A stretch of DNA of 64,000 bases. It comes from Streptomyces sp. AC558_RSS880 (lineage in GTDB: Bacteria; Actinomycetota; Actinomycetes; Streptomycetales; Streptomycetaceae). The translations under genes and the position numbers were made by a program. Positions 35,379 to 43,538 of the stretch are shown here, one piece after another. The stretch spans positions 206,585 through 270,584 of the forward strand of contig NZ_JAGMUJ010000031.1 in NCBI RefSeq assembly GCF_019049255.1, in the 5' to 3' direction. Below the pieces are notes generated by a model. It was not told the origin of the DNA. It worked only from the letters and a program-made list of their open reading frames with translations, and ran no database searches. Position 1 is the stretch's first letter, and the number at the start of each line of letters is the position of its first letter.

Positions 35379-36833
35379 TCAGGAGCAGCCCACCTGGTCG
35401 CCCCGCACCACCCCGAACTCGCCCCGCCCCGGGTCCTGCGCCCGCACCTCGCGGACCTCCCCGAAGTCGGCGCCCGCGATCACCTTCAGCGTGGCGCCCT
35501 GGCCCTTCACCGCGCGCAGCTCGCTGCCGGGAAGGGCCGCCGCGAGGGACTTCGCGGAGCGGTCCCAGCGGGGGTCGTAGGCGACGACCGTCCGCCGCAC
35601 GTCCTGGTCCGCCGCGTTGACCGGGGCGCGGGTGGTGGCGAAGCCGGTCGCCGCCAGCGCGGCGTCCACCCGCCGGCCGAGGCCCGCGGTGCGGGTGCCG
35701 TTCTCGACCTGGACGCGGACCTGCCGGGGGTCCACCGGGACGCGGGGCCTCGGGTCGGGGGTGAGGTGCGCGGAGAGCGGCTCGTCCCGGCGCAGCGCGT
35801 CGAAGATGCGCCCGGACTTCTGGGCGTCCCACTTCAGCGTCGAGCCGACGCCCTTCACGGAGTGCTTCATGTCGGCGATCGGCACGGTGGTGAACTCGGA
35901 GGAGGAGGGCGAGAAGTTCCGCATCGCCCGGCCGAGGTCCAGGAGTTCGCCGGTGCCGAAGCCCTTGTCGGCGCGGACCGAGCCGAGCACCGCCCGGGTC
36001 ACGTCCCGGAACCTCATCGGGTGCAGCAGGATGCCGGAGGAGGTGACCCGGTCCACCAGGGCCGCCATGAAGTGCTGCTGGCGCCTCATCCGGCTGAGGT
36101 CGGAGGTGCCGTCGACGTGCCGGGCGCGGACGTACTGCAGGGCCTGGCCGCCTTCGAGGGTGTGCCGGCCGGCGGGCAGGTCGAGGCCGGTGCGGCTGTC
36201 CTTCAGCGGCTCGCCGGTGCAGATCTCGACGCCGCCGACCACGTCCACGGTCTTCATGAAGCTGGTGAAGTCGACCTCCAGGTAGTGGTCGATCTTCACC
36301 CGGGTCATCTTCTCGACCGTGCGCACGGTCAGCCGGGGGCCGCCCTCCGCGTACGCCGCGTTCAGCTTGAGCGGGTGCCCCTCGTGCCGCTCGCCGCTCA
36401 CGCGGTCGGTGTGCGGGGGCGTCACGGCGTACGAGTCGCGGGGCAGGCTGACCACGGTGGCACGGTCGCGGTCCGCCGAGATGTGCACGATCATGATCGT
36501 GTCGGTGCAGTGGCAGGGCGTCCCGCCGAGCCGGTACTTCTCCCGCTCCTGAGCGCCGATCCTCTCCCGGCCGTCGGTGCCGACCAGCAGGATGTTCATG
36601 CCGTGTCCGGCCTCGGGCCGGTTCTTCATGTCGTGGAACGGGTCGACCCGGGCGATGTCCTCGTCGAGGCCGCTCATCACCGCGTGTCCGATCCCCGCGG
36701 CGGCGAGCACCACGACCGACAGCGTGGTGACGGTGCGCACGACCCAGCGCGGCTTCCCGCGCGGCGGCGCGGGGGGCCGCGACGGACGCTGCGGTGCGGT
36801 GCGGGGCCGGGGGGACCGCGGCGGCGTGGGCAA
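35379..36833 (-). CDS. LCP family glycopolymer ligase with LytR_C domain, paralog 3
   Basis: A 484-residue LCP protein with a Pro/Arg-rich cytosolic leader and one membrane helix at about 31-48. The LCP domain contains NILLVGTDGRERIG, VVSLPRDSYAVTPP, HYLEVDFTSFMKTVDVVGGVE and ALQYVRARHVDGTSDLSRMRRQ; a LytR_C domain near residue 395 (VRVQVENGTRTAGLGRRV) follows. An unusual Cys-His-Cys insertion (GGTPCHCTDTIM) occurs next to the catalytic aspartate region. The start is a TTG with GGAGG 9 nt upstream. In-frame ORF sequence continues far upstream and is an artefact. Divergent from the GT2 gene. Confidence 0.88.
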   Translation of the reverse strand: MPTPPRSPRPRTAPQRPSRPPAPPRGKPRWVVRTVTTLSVVVLAAAGIGHAVMSGLDEDIARVDPFHDMKNRPEAGHGMNILLVGTDGRERIGAQEREKYRLGGTPCHCTDTIMIVHISADRDRATVVSLPRDSYAVTPPHTDRVSGERHEGHPLKLNAAYAEGGPRLTVRTVEKMTRVKIDHYLEVDFTSFMKTVDVVGGVEICTGEPLKDSRTGLDLPAGRHTLEGGQALQYVRARHVDGTSDLSRMRRQQHFMAALVDRVTSSGILLHPMRFRDVTRAVLGSVRADKGFGTGELLDLGRAMRNFSPSSSEFTTVPIADMKHSVKGVGSTLKWDAQKSGRIFDALRRDEPLSAHLTPDPRPRVPVDPRQVRVQVENGTRTAGLGRRVDAALAATGFATTRAPVNAADQDVRRTVVAYDPRWDRSAKSLAAALPGSELRAVKGQGATLKVIAGADFGEVREVRAQDPGRGEFGVVRGDQVGCS

Positions 36834-36962
36834 GGGGGGACACCTCCGGACGACGGCCGTGCGTGGGATCGTGAGCACGGTAGGCCGATACGATCTGCGG
36901 CCCGGTACATCGCCCCCGGCGCGCGCGGCGGTGTCCCCCGTTCGCGGTAACGTGAGCCTTCT

Positions 36963-38000
36963 ATGAACGCCAATCCCGACGTGCGGCTCCCCGCCGTTTC
37001 TGTGATCATGCCCGTCCTCAACGAGGAGCGGCATCTGCGTGGCGCCGTCCGCGCGATCCTCGCCCAGGAGTACGCCGGCGAGATGGAGGTCGTGATCGCC
37101 CTCGGTCCGTCCACGGACCGCACGGACGAGATCGCCGCCGAGCTCGTGGCCGAGGACCCGCGGGTGCACACCGTGCCCAATCCGACCGGCCGCACCCCGG
37201 CCGCCCTCAACGCCGCGATCCAGGCCTCGCGCCACCCCATCGTGGTCCGCGTCGACGGGCACGGGATGCTCTCCCCGAACTACATCGCGACCGCCGTGCG
37301 GCTCCTGGAGGAGACCGGCGCGCAGAACGTCGGCGGCATCATGCACGCCGAGGGGGAGAACGACTGGGAGCACGCCGTCGCGGCCGCGATGACGTCGAGG
37401 ATAGGCGTGGGCAACGCCGCCTTCCACACCGGTGGCGAGGCCGCTCCCGCCGAGACGGTGTACCTGGGTGTGTTCCGGCGCGAGGCGCTGGAGCAGCAGG
37501 GCGGTTACAACGTGGAGTTCATCCGCGCCCAGGACTGGGAGCTGAACTTCCGCATCCGTGAGGCCGGCGGGCTGATCTGGTTCTCGCCGGAGCTGAAGGT
37601 GTCGTACCGGCCCCGGCCGAGCGTGCGGGCGCTGGCCAAGCAGTACAAGGACTACGGCCGCTGGCGGCACGTCGTGGCCCGCTACCACTCCGGTTCCATC
37701 AACCTGCGGTACCTCGCCCCGCCGACCGCGGTGTGCGCGATCGCGGCCGGGATCGTGGTGGGCGCCGTGCTGACGCCGTGGGGCTTCGTGGTGCCCGGCG
37801 GTTACCTCGCGGCGATCGCGCTGGGGTCCGTACCGGCCGGCAGGGGACTGCCGCTGAAGGCGCGGCTGCAGATCCCGGTGGCGCTGGCCACCATGCACAT
37901 GTCGTGGGGCTGGGGCTTCCTGACCAGCCCGCGTGCGCTGGCGAAGAAGGTCATCGCCTCGCGGCGGCCCGCCGTCCACGCGGACGCGCCGACCGCCTGA
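36963..38000 (+). CDS. Family 2 glycosyltransferase, membrane-associated
   Basis: A 345-residue GT2 enzyme. The nucleotide-sugar domain starts at VSVIMPVLNEERHLRGAVRAIL. The metal-binding DxD equivalent is VRVDGHG near residue 95, and the acceptor region has AQDWELNFRIREAGG (ED/QDW motif). Two or three hydrophobic segments at about 257-290 and 305-320 anchor it to the membrane. ExoA-like enzymes of this type add sugars to lipid-linked intermediates. It is embedded between LCP genes of opposite orientation and probably builds the glycan they attach. Confidence 0.9.
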   Translation: MNANPDVRLPAVSVIMPVLNEERHLRGAVRAILAQEYAGEMEVVIALGPSTDRTDEIAAELVAEDPRVHTVPNPTGRTPAALNAAIQASRHPIVVRVDGHGMLSPNYIATAVRLLEETGAQNVGGIMHAEGENDWEHAVAAAMTSRIGVGNAAFHTGGEAAPAETVYLGVFRREALEQQGGYNVEFIRAQDWELNFRIREAGGLIWFSPELKVSYRPRPSVRALAKQYKDYGRWRHVVARYHSGSINLRYLAPPTAVCAIAAGIVVGAVLTPWGFVVPGGYLAAIALGSVPAGRGLPLKARLQIPVALATMHMSWGWGFLTSPRALAKKVIASRRPAVHADAPTA

Positions 38001-38015
38001 CGTCCCCCGTCACAC

Positions 38016-38047
38016 GTGAGCCCCTTCCCGGACGGGAAGGGGCTCAC
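38016..38047. terminator. Bidirectional terminator between the GT2 and LCP genes
   Basis: GTGAGCCCCTTCCC and its exact complement form a 14-bp stem with a GGAC loop, between convergent stops at 38000 and 38053. Confidence 0.8.
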
Positions 38048-38052
38048 CGCGT

Positions 38053-39630
38053 TCACCAGGTGAAGCCCGGACTGACGTGCATGCAGGCCTTGTCGTCGGC
38101 CCCGTTGAGCGCCTCCGCCGAATCGGGCGTGGTGTTGTCCTCCTCGGGCGCCTTGTACGTCGTCCCCTCGCGCCAGTCGGCGCCCACCACGAGCGTGACG
38201 CCGGTCACGTCGGTGGACCGTTTCACCGAGCTCGCCGGAATGCCGAGGGCGTCGGCGACGCGCCGGGCGTCGCCCTCCAGGTCGGCGCTCGGGTAGCGCA
38301 CCACCGTCCGCTTCTCGCTGAGGGCGCCGGTGGTGTCGGCGGTCGCTGCGGTGAAGCCCTTCTCCTTCAGCGCACCGGCGACCGTGCTGGTCCGCCCCGG
38401 GGCGGCGGCGAGGGTGTCGGTGAGGGTGCCGTTGAGGACCTGTACGGCGATGTCGGCGTCGTCGGCGGCCGGGTCCGCCGGGGCCTTCGGCTCGGCCTTC
38501 GCCGGCTTCGCGTCCTTGCCGTCGAGGGCGATGTCCTCACGTACCAGACGGAACAGTTTCTCGGCGTCCTCGGTCGGCTCCACACGGGCGCCCACGTACC
38601 GGTTGGGCATCGTGGTCATGGTGATGCGCTCCGGCTCCACCTTGCGCAGCTCGGTGCTCAGGTCGTACAGCTTCTTCACGGTGTCGAGCCCGGGGTCGAC
38701 GGTGAGTGCCTCGGTGGCCTTCTCGGCCAGCCGGCGCAGTTTGTTGGGGCTGCTCAGGGTGGCGTTCTCGCGCAGCTGCCGGACCAGCGAGTTCATGTAC
38801 ATGTGCTGCGCCTTGGCGCGGGCGAGGTCGCTGCCGTCCTCGAATCCGTAGCGCGTGCGCAGCCACTGCAGGGCCTGCTCGCCCTTCACCGGGTGGGTGC
38901 CCTTCTCCAGTTTCAGCCCGGAGCCGTGGCCCTGGCTGTCGCGCGAGTGGATGTTGGCGTCGACGCACACCGGGACACCGCCGACCGCGTCCGCCATGGA
39001 CACCACGCCCGCGAAGTCGACCATGACGAAGTGGTCGATGTGGATGCCGGTGAGCTCCTGCCAGGTGGCCACGGTGCAGCCGGGACCGCCGTGCCCGAGG
39101 CTCTGGTTGGTCATCGTGCGCCCGTTGCTCGCCGGGTACACCGTCCCGTCGTCCGGGTCGGTGCACTTGGGGATCTCGACCAGGGTGTCGCGCGGCATGC
39201 TGACCACGGACATGTTGGACCGGTCGGCGGACAGGTGCACCAGCATCTGCACGTCGGCGAGCGGGGTGGAGCCGAACGTCTCGCGGGCGCCGCCGAGCTG
39301 CTGGTTCTCCTCGGAGTCCCGCGCGTCGCTGCCGATGAGCAGGATGTTCAGCGGGGTCTGCCCGGCCGCGTTCGGCGTCGGCTCGGCGACCTTGCTGTCG
39401 CCCAGGTTCAGGACGTCCTTCTTGATGTTGTCGTTCAGCTGCCGGTAGTAGAGGTAGCCCGCCCCGGCCGCGCCGATCATGAGCAGGGCGAGGACCGTCG
39501 CGCACCACTTGAGCAGCCGGCGTATGCGGCGCGGGCGGGGGCCGCCGCCGTCGTCGGACGGGCCCTTGTCCGGGTCTTCCGCACGCTCGCCGCCGTCACC
39601 GAGCGTCTCCGGTGCGGCGTTCTGCGTCAC
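38053..39630 (-). CDS. LCP family glycopolymer ligase with LytR_C domain, paralog 4
   Basis: A 525-residue protein with an acidic then basic cytosolic leader and a membrane helix at about 41-60 (CATVLALLMIGAAGAGYLYY). The LCP domain has NILLIGSDARDSEEN, VVSMPRDTLVEIPKC, HFVMVDFAGVVSMADAVGGV and ALQWLRTRYGFEDGSDLARAKAQ; a LytR_C domain (IAVQVLNGTLTDTL) follows near residue 390. The GTG start has GGGGAGG about 9 nt upstream. It is closely related to the next gene (shared AEP-x-NAAGQTPLNILLIGSD and VVVGADWREGT), so the two are recent duplicates. It ends with CMHVSPGFTW. Confidence 0.92.
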   Translation of the reverse strand: MTQNAAPETLGDGGERAEDPDKGPSDDGGGPRPRRIRRLLKWCATVLALLMIGAAGAGYLYYRQLNDNIKKDVLNLGDSKVAEPTPNAAGQTPLNILLIGSDARDSEENQQLGGARETFGSTPLADVQMLVHLSADRSNMSVVSMPRDTLVEIPKCTDPDDGTVYPASNGRTMTNQSLGHGGPGCTVATWQELTGIHIDHFVMVDFAGVVSMADAVGGVPVCVDANIHSRDSQGHGSGLKLEKGTHPVKGEQALQWLRTRYGFEDGSDLARAKAQHMYMNSLVRQLRENATLSSPNKLRRLAEKATEALTVDPGLDTVKKLYDLSTELRKVEPERITMTTMPNRYVGARVEPTEDAEKLFRLVREDIALDGKDAKPAKAEPKAPADPAADDADIAVQVLNGTLTDTLAAAPGRTSTVAGALKEKGFTAATADTTGALSEKRTVVRYPSADLEGDARRVADALGIPASSVKRSTDVTGVTLVVGADWREGTTYKAPEEDNTTPDSAEALNGADDKACMHVSPGFTW

Positions 39631-39676
39631 TGCCCCCGTCCTCCCCACCCCTGGCAACCCCTCGCGTCATGAAGCA

Positions 39677-39712
39677 GGCCCGTCCTGCGTCCTGTTAGAC
39701 GCATGACGGGCC
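39677..39712. terminator. Terminator between LCP paralogs 5 and 4
   Basis: GGCCCGTCCTGCGTC and GACGCATGACGGGCC pair over 15 positions with one mismatch around a CTGTTA loop, about 80 nt beyond the stop of paralog 5 and upstream of paralog 4 on the minus strand. Confidence 0.65.
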
Positions 39713-39791
39713 CGTCAGTTGCCCCGGGAATCCGATCGACTTCAACAAGTTTCGGCGGCCGGGAGCACCGTCCCGCGGACGGCGGAGTCCG

Positions 39792-41447
39792 CTACCAGCG
39801 GTAGGGCCCGTACACGTCCATGCACGTGCCCGTCTCCGCGGCGTCGAGGGCGTCGGCGTCCTCCGGCAGGTCCCCGGTCCCGGGCGGAGACTGCTCCGGA
39901 TAGGCCGTGCCCTCCCGCCAGTCCGCGCCGACCACGACCGTGACACCGAAGACGTCGGCGGACTGCTCGACCGAGCCCGGGGGAATCCCCAGCGACTCGG
40001 CGACCCGCCGGGCGTCCCCCCGCGACCCGGCGCCCGGATGGCGCACGACGGTCCGCTCCTCGGCGAGGGCGCGGGAGGTGTCCGGCACGGCCCGCGTGAA
40101 GCCCTTCGTCACCAGCGACCGGGCGATCGCGCCCGCCCGGCCGCCGACCGGGCCGAGGGTCGCGGACCGGGTGGCGTTCTGCACCAGGACACCGATCTCG
40201 CCGTCCGGTGCGGCCGGGTCGCCGGAGGCCGGCCCGTCCTCGCCGGACGCCTTCTTCCCGTCCTTCCCGTCCTTCCCTTCCTTGCCGGTCCTGCCGCCCT
40301 TGCCGTCGAAGGCCACGTCGTCACGGAGCATGGTCCACACCCGCTCGGCACCGGCACCGGCCGCGACCAGGTGGTTGCGGTTCTGCGGGTCCTCGGCCGT
40401 GGGCAGCGTCGTCATCGTGATGCGGTCCGGCGGCACCGTCTTCAGCTGCATCCCCAGGTCGTACAGCTTCTTCACCGAGCCGATCTCCTCCGAGACCTTC
40501 AGCGACGTGGTCGCCGCCTCGGCCAGGTCCATCAGCCTGCCGGTGTCGGTGAAGACGTCCTGGTCCCGCAGGGTGCGGATCATCGAGTTCAGGTACATGT
40601 GCTGTGCCCGGGCCCGCAGCAGGTCACTGCCCCAGGCGTGCCGGGTGCGCAGCCACTGCAGCGCCCGTTCGCCCTCGACCTTCTCGGACCCGGCCTTCAT
40701 CCTCAGACCCGAGCCGCCGGGCACGCCGGGCAGCGGACGGTCCCACACGTTCTGGTTGACGCAGACCTCGACACCGCCGACGGCGTCGGCCATGCTCACC
40801 ACGCCGGCGAAGTCGACCGTCATCCAGTGGTCGATGTAGACGCCGGTGAGGTTCTGCCAGGTGGCCAGCGTGCAGCCCGGACCGCCGCGGGCCAGCGAGG
40901 TGTTGATGATGTCGTTGGTCGCCGGGTAGGCGTCCCCGGTCTCCGGGTCGGTGCACTCGGGGATGTCGACCCGGGTGTCCCGCGGAACGCTCACCACGGC
41001 CGCGCTCTCGCGGTCGGCGGCGAGGTGGATCAGCATCTGCACGTCGCCCAGCGGCGGGTTGCCCCGGGTGTCCCGGCCGCCGCCGAGCTCGACGTTCTCG
41101 TCGGAGGCACGGCTGTCGGAGCCGATCAGCAGGATGTTCAGCGGCGTCTGCCCGGCCGCGTTCGGCTCGGCCTTGTGCGCCTCGGAGTCACCGCTGCTGC
41201 GCTCGCCCTTCTCGATGTTGCCGTTCAGATGCCCGTAGTACAGGTGACCGGCGCCGGACGTCCCGAGTATCAGTACGGCCAGGGTCGTCGCCGACCAGCG
41301 CAGCGTGCGCCGCCCCCGCCCGCCGGGCGACCGCGGTCCGCCTCTCCCCGGGCCGCCACCGCCGTCCGGGGCCGGCCGCCCGTCGGAGCGGCCCCCGCCC
41401 GCGCGGCCGGGCCGGACGGGCCCCTCGTGCACACCGCTCCGCGCCAT
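39792..41447 (-). CDS. LCP family glycopolymer ligase with LytR_C domain, paralog 5
   Basis: A 551-residue close paralog of the downstream LCP gene. It has a Gly/Arg/Pro-rich cytosolic leader and a membrane helix at about 53-72. The LCP domain includes LNILLIGSDSRASDENVEL, VVSVPRDTRVDIPEC, HWMTVDFAGVVSMADAVGGVE and ALQWLRTRHAWGSDLLRARAQ; a lysine/glycine-rich linker (GKEGKDGKDGKK) precedes the LytR_C domain (IGVLVQNATRSATLGPVGG). The C-terminus ETGTCMDVYGPYRW echoes the paralog's Cys-containing end. It lies between its own hairpin at 39677-39712 and another at 41479-41520, so it is probably a single-gene transcript. Confidence 0.92.
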   Translation of the reverse strand: MARSGVHEGPVRPGRAGGGRSDGRPAPDGGGGPGRGGPRSPGGRGRRTLRWSATTLAVLILGTSGAGHLYYGHLNGNIEKGERSSGDSEAHKAEPNAAGQTPLNILLIGSDSRASDENVELGGGRDTRGNPPLGDVQMLIHLAADRESAAVVSVPRDTRVDIPECTDPETGDAYPATNDIINTSLARGGPGCTLATWQNLTGVYIDHWMTVDFAGVVSMADAVGGVEVCVNQNVWDRPLPGVPGGSGLRMKAGSEKVEGERALQWLRTRHAWGSDLLRARAQHMYLNSMIRTLRDQDVFTDTGRLMDLAEAATTSLKVSEEIGSVKKLYDLGMQLKTVPPDRITMTTLPTAEDPQNRNHLVAAGAGAERVWTMLRDDVAFDGKGGRTGKEGKDGKDGKKASGEDGPASGDPAAPDGEIGVLVQNATRSATLGPVGGRAGAIARSLVTKGFTRAVPDTSRALAEERTVVRHPGAGSRGDARRVAESLGIPPGSVEQSADVFGVTVVVGADWREGTAYPEQSPPGTGDLPEDADALDAAETGTCMDVYGPYRW

Positions 41448-41478
41448 CGTCGCGTCCCCCCACCCCTCGCACCATGGA

Positions 41479-41520
41479 ACGGGCCTGTCCCGCGCCCTGG
41501 AGGACGCGGGACAGGCCCGT
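41479..41520. terminator. Terminator between LCP paralogs 6 and 5
   Basis: ACGGGCCTGTCCCGCG and its exact reverse complement form a 16-bp stem with a 10-nt loop, starting 5 nt beyond the stop of paralog 6. Confidence 0.8.
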
Positions 41521-41524
41521 CAGG

Positions 41525-43306
41525 TCACTTGGCGCACTCGACCTTGTCCGCCGTGGACTTCTTGATGTCGTCGGGCGCCTTGGACGGGGTCGTGAGCGAG
41601 ACGCCGGCACCCTTGAAGTCCTCGCCGAGGGTCAGTGTCATCGCGGGCACGCCCTGGGCGTTGGTGACGCTCTCGCCGGGCTTCATCGCCGCCCCGGACA
41701 GGCCCATGACGTCGGCCAGGCGGCGTGCCTGGTCCGCCTGGTCAGGGGCGTACTCGAGAGTGGTCTTGCTCAGTTCCTCCGGTGCGTTGCCGGCGTTCTC
41801 CGACTTGTCGATGCCCTCTTCGACCTGGAGCCAGCTGAGGACCTCCTGGGCGCTGCCGTCTTCGGCGCCGCCGTTGAGGATCCGTACGCGGACTTCGGAC
41901 GCCGGTGCCTTCTCGCCCTTCAGCCGGGCGGCGACGGCGGCCTTCTCCTTCTTCTTCTGCTGCTTGACCTCGGTGAACGACACGTCGTTCTTGATCAGGT
42001 CGAAGATCTCCGGGGCCTGGGCCTCGTCGACGACGACGGTCGCCTTCACCGTCTCCGCGGGGTTGTCGACCACCGGCACGGTCGTGAAGGTCAGGTTCTT
42101 GACGTTGAGCTTGCCCAGCTCCAGGCCGAGGTCCTTGAGCTTGTTGATGCTGTCCAGCTGGGAGTCGACGGTGAGCGCCTCGGTGCCCGCCTCGGCCAGC
42201 TTGATCATCTTCGACGGGCTGGTGAGGGTGTCGTTCGACTTCAGCTTCCGCATCAGCGAGCTCAGGAACTGCTGCTGCAGCTCGATCCGGCTCAGGTCGC
42301 CGCCCGTGCCGACCGAGTGCCGGGTGCGCACGAACGCCAGCGCCTCCTCGCCCTCGACGGTATGCGTGCCCGCCGGCAGCTTCAGGTGGGAGTCCGGGTC
42401 GTCGATGTCCTTCGCCAGGCACACCTCGACGCCGCCGACCGCCGAGGTCAGCGTCTTCACCGCGTTGAAGTCGGCCACCATGAAGTTGTCCGGCTTGATC
42501 CCGGTCAGCTCGGTCACCGTACGCATGGTGCAGCTGGGGGTGCGGCCGCTCTGGCCGAGGCTGGTGTTGAAGCGGACGCCGGTGGAGCCCGGGATGACCT
42601 CCTGGCTGCCGTCCTCCTGCTCGGTCGGGCAGTCGGGGATGTCGACTATCAGGTCACGCGGGATGCTGAGCGCGGTCGCGTTCGTACGGTCCTTCGAGAC
42701 GTGCAGCAGGAGCGTGGTGTCGGCGTGACCGGCACTGCCCTTGTCGCCGTAGCTGCCGTTGCCCTCGCCGGTGCGCTTGTCGGTGCCGATCAGCAGGATG
42801 TTGATCGCCTTGTCCTTGCTGAAGCCACCGGTGCTGGCGCCGTCGTCGGAGACGGACTGGATGTTGTCGTTCAGATGCTCCAGATAGAGGTAACCGGCCG
42901 TACCGGCGGCGAGCACCACGAACGCCATCGTGCCGCCGGTCCACAGCAGGACCTTCTTCGCCTTCGACTTCTTCTTCGCCGGCCGGCGTCCGCGCCGCCC
43001 CGGGGGCGGCTCCTCCGGAGCGCCCCGGCGTCTGCGCTGCGGCGGCACCTCCCGGCCGGGCGCCTCACGGTCAGGTGCCTCCCGCTCCGGCGTCCCGCGG
43101 CGGGACCGCTCGGACGCACGGCCCGGTGAGGCCGACCGGCCGCGCGCGGTGCCCGTGCCCGGGGGGCGTGGGCCGCGCGGTCCGGGGACCGGTGACTGCG
43201 GTGCGGAAGGGCTCAGTCGCAGTTCGTATTCGCCGGTGCTCGGGTTGAGTACCCACTGGTCTGCGGGATCGACGTTCCCCGCCCGCCCACGCTCTTGCGA
43301 GTCCAC
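41525..43306 (-). CDS. LCP family glycopolymer ligase with LytR_C domain, paralog 6
   Basis: A 593-residue protein. Its cytosolic N-terminus repeats the motif of paralog 1 (DPADQWVLNP-S-TGEYELRL), followed by about 90 Pro/Arg/Gly-rich residues and a membrane helix at about 117-138. The LCP domain has NILLIGTDKRTGEGNGSYGD, LSIPRDLIVDIPDC, NFMVADFNAVKTLTSAVGGVE and FVRTRHSVGTGGDLSRIELQ; the LytR_C domain is at about 455-560. Paralog 1, 35 kb away, is its nearest relative along the full length. The GTG start keeps the same GACGGAGGA-to-start layout as paralog 1. Confidence 0.92.
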   Translation of the reverse strand: MDSQERGRAGNVDPADQWVLNPSTGEYELRLSPSAPQSPVPGPRGPRPPGTGTARGRSASPGRASERSRRGTPEREAPDREAPGREVPPQRRRRGAPEEPPPGRRGRRPAKKKSKAKKVLLWTGGTMAFVVLAAGTAGYLYLEHLNDNIQSVSDDGASTGGFSKDKAINILLIGTDKRTGEGNGSYGDKGSAGHADTTLLLHVSKDRTNATALSIPRDLIVDIPDCPTEQEDGSQEVIPGSTGVRFNTSLGQSGRTPSCTMRTVTELTGIKPDNFMVADFNAVKTLTSAVGGVEVCLAKDIDDPDSHLKLPAGTHTVEGEEALAFVRTRHSVGTGGDLSRIELQQQFLSSLMRKLKSNDTLTSPSKMIKLAEAGTEALTVDSQLDSINKLKDLGLELGKLNVKNLTFTTVPVVDNPAETVKATVVVDEAQAPEIFDLIKNDVSFTEVKQQKKKEKAAVAARLKGEKAPASEVRVRILNGGAEDGSAQEVLSWLQVEEGIDKSENAGNAPEELSKTTLEYAPDQADQARRLADVMGLSGAAMKPGESVTNAQGVPAMTLTLGEDFKGAGVSLTTPSKAPDDIKKSTADKVECAK

Positions 43307-43538
43307 GGTCGCTTGAATCCTCCGTCGGGCCACGCGGCGCCTTTTTCCTCCCGAGGCGCTCGGGTCTCGGTCACACAGTGCGGGACCTCAGGACGGGCCT
43401 GAAAGAACGGACGCACCGGAGCGCTCACACTAACGGTCCTGATCGAGTCGAAGCGACGCCGGTGACGAATTCCACGCCTTCACAAGTGGGCAATCCGCCC
43501 ATTTCCCTGGACAAAGGTGCGCGGCCCCGGGGAAGGCT

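Noticed and set aside
35379..37979. An 866-codon version of LCP paralog 3
   Set aside because: The extra N-terminal sequence overlaps the divergent GT2 gene and is not protein-like; a TTG with GGAGG at 36833 gives a normal LCP protein.
40038..42728. An 896-codon plus-strand open frame and similar long frames at 38077-39672 and 41474-43129
   Set aside because: They lie antisense to three LCP genes whose catalytic motifs and ribosome sites are clear; the plus-strand products have no recognisable content.
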